Shown: piece by piece, positions 1 through 6,658 of the stretch
How the letters are laid out: each line of letters begins with the position of its first letter
Position numbering within the stretch: the first letter of the stretch is position 1
Source of the DNA: Terriglobia bacterium
GTDB taxonomy: Bacteria > Acidobacteriota > Terriglobia > UBA7540
Direction: 5' to 3'
Length of the DNA: 14,618 nucleotides
Assembly: GCA_030040295.1 (NCBI GenBank)
Contig: JASHTZ010000414.1
Coordinates: forward strand, 1-14,618
Notes under the pieces: model-generated
Told to the model about the DNA's origin: nothing
What the model saw: the letters and a program-made list of their open reading frames with translations, nothing else
Databases searched by the model: none
Made by a program: the position numbers and the translations under genes

Positions 1-1011
1 GAACGGATCAGGGAATACGAACGCATTTATCGAAAACGCAATCTCATTTTTGAAAGAATTGATCTGCTTGACCCGGAGGCAACGGCCCGTGTCATCCGCA
101 AGTACCGACCGTCTGCGATCGTGAACGCAGCACAACAACCGTCCGCGCCGTATTCCATGATGAGTCCGAAGAACGCCGCGGAGACGTTCAGCAATAATAT
201 CGTGAGTCACCTGAACGCTCTTTGGGCGGTCGCCGAGATCGACAAGTCGATTCTTTATATTAAGCTCGGTTCGGCGGGCTGCTACGGGGGCGTGAACACC
301 GACTATATCCCGCTTACGAAAACGGATTTCAGTTTTGAATATGGGGGCGGCCCCCGGAAGATAGTCCAAAGCTGGCTTCCGATGTGTGCGACGGATTTCT
401 ACCACCAATCCAAGATTACCGATTTTCTGATCGACGACATGGGCGCGGACCTCTGGAAACTGCGCGTGATTACTGTCCAGCAAGCCACCATCTTTGGCGC
501 GACCGTGGAGGAAAACCATCCCGAAGACCGCCGCGGCCTTGTCACGCGCTTCAATTACGATCATATTTTCAGCACGGTGCTCAACCGTTTCGTATGTCAG
601 GCCGTCATCGGACACCCCATCACGGTCTACGGCGAGGGGAATCAGCAAACCGGCCTGATGAGCCTTCCTGACACCGTGAATAGTTTCCTCAATCTGCTCA
701 ACTTGGACGTGGGCCGTGGAGAGCACCGCGTCATCCACAATTATACCCACCGCCTCTCGATCGGGGAGATCGCCGAGGCAGTGAGAAAACTCAGGCCGCA
801 AGCCAGGATAACCTATCTCAAGAATCCGCGGCGCGAATCGGAATCGGGTCTAGCAAAACAGATCGAAGTGCATCCATCGCTCCAGGAAGCGCATAAGGAG
901 AAGGAAAAGAAATTCCTGCGGGAGATCGAGACCCTGATCGCATTTGCGGAACGCTATAAAGACAGCATCGACCCTTCCCTCATTCCTCCCAAGGTCCATT
1001 GGGAACGATAA
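1..1011 (+). CDS. UDP-sulfoquinovose synthase-like NAD-dependent epimerase/dehydratase (5' partial)
   Basis: The reading frame is open from base 1, so the gene starts upstream of the window; 336 codons are present. The protein matches the SQD1 branch of the extended short-chain dehydrogenases, which make UDP-sulfoquinovose from UDP-glucose and sulfite using bound NAD+ (cytoplasmic; the product feeds sulfolipid or sulfonated glycan synthesis). Visible SQD1 hallmarks are QPSAPYSMM (about 136-162), the catalytic Ser in KLGSAGCYG (codon 271-273), FYHQSK with the YxxxK Tyr at 400-402 and Lys at 412-414, a LNRF..Q..IGHPITVYGEG segment, and a C-terminus ending PKVHWER, close to the plant enzyme's PSVSWKK. 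The triad residue is Ser where plant SQD1 has Thr. The N-terminal Rossmann glycine motif and roughly 60 residues lie outside the window. The family call is firm; the exact reaction is less so, because relatives of SQD1 with other substrates exist and no sulfolipid glycosyltransferase is adjacent. The next gene starts 3 bases after the stop, suggesting one transcript. Confidence 0.75.
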   Translation, partial: ERIREYERIYRKRNLIFERIDLLDPEATARVIRKYRPSAIVNAAQQPSAPYSMMSPKNAAETFSNNIVSHLNALWAVAEIDKSILYIKLGSAGCYGGVNTDYIPLTKTDFSFEYGGGPRKIVQSWLPMCATDFYHQSKITDFLIDDMGADLWKLRVITVQQATIFGATVEENHPEDRRGLVTRFNYDHIFSTVLNRFVCQAVIGHPITVYGEGNQQTGLMSLPDTVNSFLNLLNLDVGRGEHRVIHNYTHRLSIGEIAEAVRKLRPQARITYLKNPRRESESGLAKQIEVHPSLQEAHKEKEKKFLREIETLIAFAERYKDSIDPSLIPPKVHWER

Positions 1012-1014
1012 CCC

Positions 1015-2106
1015 ATGCCGCACAGAACCTTGAAAAGGCTGTTCTTCAGTTACATGGGAGTAAGTCCGCTTTGTGAAGCGTCCCGCCGCGCGATTGTGCG
1101 CTTCCTGGACGATTACGTGAAGCTCGGCCCTCCCAAGGTCATCGAAAAGTACCGGTGTTATGTCCGCAAACTTTCTGAAGAGGTCGCAATACTCCTCCAT
1201 TGCGATCCAGACGAGGTGATTTATCTGAAAAACACCGGCGAAGGCCTGATCATGGCGAGCGAAGCGCTGCCACTTCGAAGGCACGATGAAGTCCTCGTGC
1301 TCGGAAACGAATATCCGGCAAATATTATGCCCTGGCTCAAATTGAAAAAGGACGGAGTCAAGGTCCATGTTATTCCGGGAATGGACAATCACCAGGGATT
1401 CCGGGAGCTCCTGTCGCGCATCGGTCCCAAAACCAAAGCTGTGGCGATCGCCTGGGGACAACATTTTGACGGCTATCTGCCCGACCTTGCCCTCCTCTCG
1501 CGACTTTGTCAGAACTACTCAGCGCATCTGGTGGTGGACGGTGTTCAGAGCGTCGGCGCGCGAGCGATAGATTTGAAGAAAACTTCCGTCGATTTTCTAG
1601 TCTGCGGCGGCCAGAAATATCTCGGATCCATCGTGGGCAGCGGTTTCATGTACGTCAACCGGCGAACCATGGGAAAGTTGAAGGACTCTCATGTGGGCAT
1701 GCGCAGCGTGGAGCAGTTTGACGAGCACGGCTATGTCCTGCGCAAAACCGCCGCGCGATTTCAGGATGGCACCGAGAATCTTCTCGGCATCGTGTCGCTG
1801 CATGCGGCGGTAAAAGCGGTGAATCGCATTGGTATCAAGGAAATCGAGAAGAAGAATCTCGCGTTGCTTGCTTCGCTCAAGGCGATGCTCCGCGAGAGCG
1901 GCATCCCCTTCATCGACCATCCGCAGCAGACCAATCTCGTGGCGCTCACCGTGGATGACCCCGCAAGCCTTGCGGCCCGCCTCCGAACGCAGAACATCTA
2001 TACCCGCCCCGTGAAAGGCGTGGAAAGGATTTCCTTTACGCACACCACGCGGGAACGCGACCTCCGGAAACTGGTCAAGGAAATCAAGGCCTGCCTTTCC
2101 CAATGA
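1015..2106 (+). CDS. Class V PLP-dependent aminotransferase/desulfurase-fold enzyme
   Basis: A 363-residue fold-type I PLP enzyme of the class V group (cysteine desulfurase, kynureninase, isopenicillin-N epimerase relatives), presumably cytoplasmic. Seen in order: NTGEG around 73-77 (phosphate binding), EYPANIMPW at 99-107 (aligns with EHHANIVPW of SufS, but the PLP-stacking His is replaced), VDGVQSVGA at 174-182 with Asp175 and Gln178 contacting the cofactor, CGGQKYLG with the Schiff-base Lys at 201, RFQDGTEN at 248-255, and a C-terminal small domain with Arg338 in VERIS. The loop that carries the catalytic Cys in true cysteine desulfurases (about 325-345 here) has no Cys, and the only C-terminal Cys is at 360, next to the end. 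A standard cysteine desulfurase is therefore unlikely. ATG at 1015 follows the SQD1-like stop by 3 bases, so the two are probably translated from one mRNA. Substrate unknown; a sulfur-related role is suggested only by the neighbour. Confidence 0.8.
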   Translation: MPHRTLKRLFFSYMGVSPLCEASRRAIVRFLDDYVKLGPPKVIEKYRCYVRKLSEEVAILLHCDPDEVIYLKNTGEGLIMASEALPLRRHDEVLVLGNEYPANIMPWLKLKKDGVKVHVIPGMDNHQGFRELLSRIGPKTKAVAIAWGQHFDGYLPDLALLSRLCQNYSAHLVVDGVQSVGARAIDLKKTSVDFLVCGGQKYLGSIVGSGFMYVNRRTMGKLKDSHVGMRSVEQFDEHGYVLRKTAARFQDGTENLLGIVSLHAAVKAVNRIGIKEIEKKNLALLASLKAMLRESGIPFIDHPQQTNLVALTVDDPASLAARLRTQNIYTRPVKGVERISFTHTTRERDLRKLVKEIKACLSQ

Positions 2107-2270
2107 TGTGCAAATCTCGAGCCCCATTTCCTGCTATGACGAAGAGCATCCGTCCGCCCCGTGCCGAAATACGTTTTCCGGCCAATCCTTTCGCGAGATT
2201 CGGTGGGAATATGGCGCGGCCAGGAGGTCACAGGCCACAGCCATCGTGTTAGACTGAATTTTGGTGGCTC

Positions 2271-2276
2271 AGGAGG
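2271..2276 (+). promoter_or_regulatory. Ribosome binding site deciding the GTG start of the epimerase
   Basis: AGGAGG, a full Shine-Dalgarno match, ends 6 bases before the GTG at 2283. It fixes that codon as the start and places the TGGAGF-type Rossmann motif right at the N-terminus, as expected for the family. Confidence 0.8.
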
Positions 2277-2282
2277 CGGAGC

Positions 2283-3227
<945 letters not shown>

Positions 3228-3253
3228 GCAAGCGGCACTTCCATAGCAGGTTT

Positions 3254-3535
3254 TCACTGCTCCTGAGCCGCCGATCTTTCCAACAGCAGTTGCAGGTGGG
3301 GAAGCTGCAAATCATCGGCAACCCGACCGCGATCGTATGCGGGAATCATGGCTTCCCGTCGCGTGTTCCCGTGCAGCGTGAAAAGCTCGCCGGATGGTTC
3401 TACCGGAACGGGGCGCGCGGCCCCTTGCCGCATGATTTGCGCAGCGAATGCGGGCATTCCGGGGCAAAAAAAAGACCCCGCAACGATTAAAACCAAGGTC
3501 CCAAGAAAGTGATGGCGCGCGCACTTCTGAACCAT
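3254..3535 (-). pseudogene. N-terminal remnant of a secreted pro-kumamolisin-domain (S53 peptidase propeptide) protein
   Basis: Read from the ATG at 3535 the frame gives 93 residues: a basic start, a hydrophobic stretch (FLGTLVLIVAGSFF) and PAFAAQ as a plausible signal-peptidase site near residue 27. This is followed by LFTLHGNTRREA, PAYDRGRVADDLQLPHLQLLL and ERSAAQEQ, then TGA. That order (a ..L.GNT...A....DRG...D.LP...M.L.L.RS..QE pattern) is how the pro-kumamolisin activation domain of sedolisin-like proteins begins; complete members run for several hundred residues. Here the protein stops exactly where the propeptide helix should continue, 27 bases from the epimerase stop, so the rest has been deleted or replaced. 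An 8-base A/T run at 3466-3473 lies inside the signal-peptide coding part. The frame is also open upstream to 3694, but that part runs through the double-hairpin repeat and is not credible coding. The family call rests on pattern recognition by eye. Confidence 0.6.
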
Positions 3536-3586
3536 TGCGCTTCTGGGCCGCTTGACTACACGCCGCGGCGGAGTCGCACCCAAAAC

Positions 3587-3636
3587 GTGGCACGGCCTTC
3601 CAGGCCGTGTCGTCACGGGCAGGATGCCCGTGCCAC
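3587..3636. repeat. Double-hairpin palindromic repeat (HGQDARAT type) with AAAAC flanks
   Basis: Two perfect 8-bp stems with 3-base loops stand side by side: CACGGCCT (3591-3598) with AGGCCGTG (3602-3609), and CACGGGCA (3614-3621) with TGCCCGTG (3625-3632). The two ends of the element are themselves complementary, GTGGCAC (3587-3593) with GTGCCAC (3630-3636), so the whole can also fold as one closed cruciform-like unit. The same five bases, AAAAC, lie directly outside each end (3582-3586 and 3637-3641), as a target-site duplication would. Translated, the right half reads HGQDARAT, a phrase I know from spurious proteins in Acidobacteria and Verrucomicrobia genomes, where this sequence type is dispersed. 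It is best regarded as a REP/MITE-like element; a role as a bidirectional RNA hairpin is possible. Confidence 0.75.
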
Positions 3637-4138
3637 AAAACCTTCGCGGACCGAGAAGACTTTGGAAAATAGTGCTACAGAGGTATCGGGGCATGACGCA
3701 CCTCTCACGGCATTCTGACTTGGACTGATGGGATTCTATCTAATTGATGGGCTCAATCTAAATGCCTGCGGGATGAGATGTCAAGGGTTCTGCGGATTGC
3801 TTGGAGGGGCGGAGTGGGATTGCATTTGGCAAGTGACCCCACATCCGTTCCTCATCTGTAGTCTTTTCAGACAGCTAGCTTCAGGGCTTTGGACTAAAAT
3901 CCCCAACCTCTCAACTACACGCACAAAATGGAGCGGCACTACCGTCGTAGCCATCTGCGCCGTATGTTCTCGCTCGGCTTTTCCAAGATTAGAATCGATT
4001 CCAGTTCAACCGGGCATAGGGTGGAGTAGCCGATTTAGCAGGGCACCTCCACGGGTCGGCCGTCATCCCACCTATGGTGAGCCAACTTAGTTATTCCCTC
4101 CGGTCACGGACCTGTCGCACGTCAAAACGAGGAGCTCC
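3637..4138. other. Gene-free spacer of unassigned, lower-GC sequence
   Basis: About 500 bases between the double-hairpin repeat and the GH2 gene. The base composition is visibly less GC-rich than either flank. One + strand frame is open from 3728 to 4090, but its translation is rich in Cys, Trp, Arg and Ser with no recognisable motif and no ribosome binding site, so I do not call it a gene. On the - strand, all frames are broken by several stops. The stretch at about 3860-4085 feels like the end of a decayed mobile element, but I cannot name one. A promoter for the GH2 operon should lie here; no convincing -35/-10 pair was found. The final bases carry the GH2 ribosome binding site GAGGAG at 4129-4134. 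Confidence 0.4.
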
Positions 4139-6607
4139 ATGAGCAAAAACCCAGAGAAGTTTCCAAAAATCTCGCGGCGCAGTTTTGTGGGCGGCCTGAG
4201 CGCGGGCTTTGCCGCTTTTGTCACCGATGGAGCGCTGGGAGGGTCGAGCGTTGCCAAGACGACTGCTGCCTCATCAGGCCTGGAGTGCTGCACGTTTTCG
4301 CTGGACAGGAACTGGCTTTTTGGCGGAAAGCTGAGCGAAGCGGCCACGGCGGCGCAATTCAATGATTCCGTCTTTTCACGCGTCATCCTTCCCCATTGTG
4401 TGACTCCGCTCTCCTGGCAGAAGTGGGACGCCTCGCAGTGGGAGACCCTGTGGGTCTATCGCCGCCACTTTGTCCTGCCGAACGAGCTGAACAAGCGGCG
4501 CATCTTTCTGCAATTCGATGGAGTCATGATCGGTGCAACGTCTTACCTGAATGGCCACGCTCTGCCGCAACACCTGGGGGGCTACTTGCCCTTCCAGTAC
4601 GAAATTACCAACCTGCTCACCCCCCAGGATAACGTTCTTGCCGTGGCGGTGGATTCGCACTGGATGAATGTTCCGCCGGAAGGCTCGCCGAAAGGGACGC
4701 GCGCGGTGGATTACTACCTGCCGGGAGGCATCCTGCGGTCCGTCAGACTGAATTCTGTTCCGCAGATTTTCATTGCTGACGTTTTTGCCAAGCCCGTAAA
4801 CGTTCTCGACGCCAAGCGGCGCGTGGAGGTGAAGTGCACGATTGACGCAGGCGTGCAGCCGCAGCATGAGCTGAAAATCGAAGCCGCTCTGCTTGAGGGC
4901 GAACACCCTGCGGCCCAAAGCCTCCGGGCGGCGGGCCGGACTCTGGCTCACGCTTCCCGGGAGGTGCGGGTGGATAAAACCGGCCCATCCGAAGTTGACT
5001 TGACCCTTGCCGGTATTGGTGACGTCCGGCTTTGGGACAATGAGAATCCGAATCTCTACGAGATCAGAGTCAGGATGTCAATGAAGGGCCGGCCCCTGCA
5101 CGAGCGGCGCGTCCGCATTGGCTTTCGCGAGGCGCGGTTTGAAGTGGACGGATTTTTCCTGAATGGAAAGCGGTTGCGGATTTTCGGCTTGAACAGGCAC
5201 GAATTGTTTCCCTACGTCGGTTACGCCATGCCGGATCGGGTGATGCGCCGCGACGCAGACGTTCTGCGACGTGAATTCAATTGCAACTTCGTGCGCTGCT
5301 CGCATTACCCCCAGTCGGAAGCGTTTCTCGACGCCTGCGATGAGCTGGGATTGATGGTTTGGGAAGAGCCGCCGGGATGGGGCTACCTCGGCGACGATGC
5401 CTGGCAGGAGTTGCTTTACCGCGACGTGGGAGACATGGTTCGCCGCGACCGGAATCACCCCTCCATCGTCATTTGGGCCGTGCGCGCGAATGAGACGAGG
5501 AACGATCCGGATTTGTACGTCCGCACAAAGGATCTGGCGAGAACGCTCGATGGTTCGCGTCCCACGTCAGGCTCCATGACTTCCCACTCCCGGGGAACCT
5601 GGGAACAGGAGTGGCACCAGGATGTTTTTGCCTTCGACGACTATCATGCCGAGCCGGACGGAACCGTGAGCATTGCCCCGCCACTGCCGGGAGTTCCGTA
5701 CATGCTCTCGGAAGCGGTCGGGCAATTCAATTACGCCACCGGCAAGCACTTTGACGCTTATTACCGCCGGGCCGGAGACGTAGCGGTGCAGGAGGCACAG
5801 GCCCTGCGTCACGCCCAGGCCCACAGCCGTGCGGCGAATTACGACCGAATTTGTGGCGTGGTCGCCTGGTGCGCTTTCGAATACGGCAGCCCAGCGAATT
5901 CAATTGACGGCGTGAAGAATCCGGGCGTCGCCGACGTCTTCAGGATTCCCAAGTTGGGCGCCTCGTTCTATCTCGCCCAGGTTGATCCTGCGGTGCGGCC
6001 CGTCATCGAGCCCGATTTCTATTGGGACTTCGGCTCCAAAACGTCCTCCGGTCCCGGAAAGCACGTTGCGATTTTTTCCAACTGCGACCGGCTCGAATTG
6101 TTTGTCAATGGCGAACGCCTGGCTACGCTTAATCCCGACCACGAAAATTTCCCCCACATCAAGTACCCGCCCTTCTTTGCGGATTTCTCCCCACTGGGTG
6201 CCGAAAAACCCGAATTGCGCATCAACGCTTATGTGGGGGAAAAACTGGCGATTTCGCGGTCTTTTTCCGCGGATCCCTCCCAGGACCAACTCTGGGTTCA
6301 CGCGGACGACACAGAGCTGATTGCGGACGGGGCAGACGCCACACGCCTGGCGTTTCGAGCGGTGGACAAATTCGGATCGCAGCGTCCATTTGTGAGTGGT
6401 GAGGTGTCGTTCCAGATCAGCGGGCCTGGAGTAATCGTGGGCGACAATCCATTTCAGTGGGAGGCGAGCGGTGGAGCGGGGGCCGTATGGATCAAAACCC
6501 TGCCTGGTCAAACCGGCCGCATCAGCGTAACCGCCACCCATGCGACACTCGGCAGCAAGAGCGTGGCAATTGAGGTTCGCCCCAACACTTCTCCCTCGAT
6601 CGACTAA
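4139..6607 (+). CDS. Tat-exported glycoside hydrolase family 2 protein
   Basis: An 822-residue GH2 exo-glycosidase, which would release a beta-linked terminal sugar (galactose, glucuronate or mannose in known members) from oligosaccharides outside the cytoplasm. The N-terminus has a twin-arginine signal, SRRSFVGG at 12-19, followed by an Ala/Gly-rich hydrophobic stretch. Domains in order: jelly-roll sugar-binding domain about 55-215, immunoglobulin-like domain about 216-330, TIM barrel about 333-640, a linker module with an LELFVNGE motif, and a C-terminal GH2_C5-like Ig domain about 725-820. Catalytic residues are visible: acid/base Glu452 in IWAVRANET, nucleophile Glu525 in PYMLSEAVG, plus RCSHYPQ at 386-392. 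The residues before the acid/base (VRANE instead of the usual LGNE) and after the nucleophile (EAVG instead of EYG) are unusual, so the substrate cannot be named. ATG at 4139 is supported by GAGGAG 4 bases upstream. The two GH92 genes follow, the first 51 bases downstream, indicating an operon for one glycan. Confidence 0.85.
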   Translation: MSKNPEKFPKISRRSFVGGLSAGFAAFVTDGALGGSSVAKTTAASSGLECCTFSLDRNWLFGGKLSEAATAAQFNDSVFSRVILPHCVTPLSWQKWDASQWETLWVYRRHFVLPNELNKRRIFLQFDGVMIGATSYLNGHALPQHLGGYLPFQYEITNLLTPQDNVLAVAVDSHWMNVPPEGSPKGTRAVDYYLPGGILRSVRLNSVPQIFIADVFAKPVNVLDAKRRVEVKCTIDAGVQPQHELKIEAALLEGEHPAAQSLRAAGRTLAHASREVRVDKTGPSEVDLTLAGIGDVRLWDNENPNLYEIRVRMSMKGRPLHERRVRIGFREARFEVDGFFLNGKRLRIFGLNRHELFPYVGYAMPDRVMRRDADVLRREFNCNFVRCSHYPQSEAFLDACDELGLMVWEEPPGWGYLGDDAWQELLYRDVGDMVRRDRNHPSIVIWAVRANETRNDPDLYVRTKDLARTLDGSRPTSGSMTSHSRGTWEQEWHQDVFAFDDYHAEPDGTVSIAPPLPGVPYMLSEAVGQFNYATGKHFDAYYRRAGDVAVQEAQALRHAQAHSRAANYDRICGVVAWCAFEYGSPANSIDGVKNPGVADVFRIPKLGASFYLAQVDPAVRPVIEPDFYWDFGSKTSSGPGKHVAIFSNCDRLELFVNGERLATLNPDHENFPHIKYPPFFADFSPLGAEKPELRINAYVGEKLAISRSFSADPSQDQLWVHADDTELIADGADATRLAFRAVDKFGSQRPFVSGEVSFQISGPGVIVGDNPFQWEASGGAGAVWIKTLPGQTGRISVTATHATLGSKSVAIEVRPNTSPSID

Positions 6608-6645
6608 GAACACGTTCGCCCATGTGAGGGCGCGCCTCTTTCAGG

Positions 6646-6651
6646 AAGGAG
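6646..6651 (+). promoter_or_regulatory. Ribosome binding site supporting a TTG start for the first GH92 gene
   Basis: AAGGAG lies 7 bases upstream of the TTG at 6659. No comparable site precedes the in-frame ATG at 6758 that would give a shorter, conventional signal peptide, so the TTG start is preferred. Confidence 0.6.
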
Positions 6652-6658
6652 AACGGCC

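Noticed and set aside
3410..3480. GC-rich inverted repeats (GGGGC/GCCCC at 3410-3424 and CGGGG/CCCCG around an 8-A run at 3460-3480) as terminators
   Set aside because: Both fall inside the pro-kumamolisin-like coding remnant. The A run is in the loop and not after a stem, so neither has terminator geometry.
3536..3694. Upstream continuation of the pro-kumamolisin fragment's frame
   Set aside because: It runs through the double-hairpin repeat (GTGILPV / GRPCH phrases), which is a non-coding element often mistranslated in annotations.
3728..4090. A 120-codon + strand frame in the spacer before the GH2 gene
   Set aside because: It has no ribosome binding site, a Cys/Trp/Arg/Ser-rich composition and no recognisable motif; most likely chance.
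6617..6632. CGCCC-ATGTGA-GGGCG hairpin between the GH2 and GH92 genes as a terminator
   Set aside because: The stem is only 5 bp with no T run after it, and the next gene is co-directional 27 bases downstream; at most it is a weak processing or stability element.
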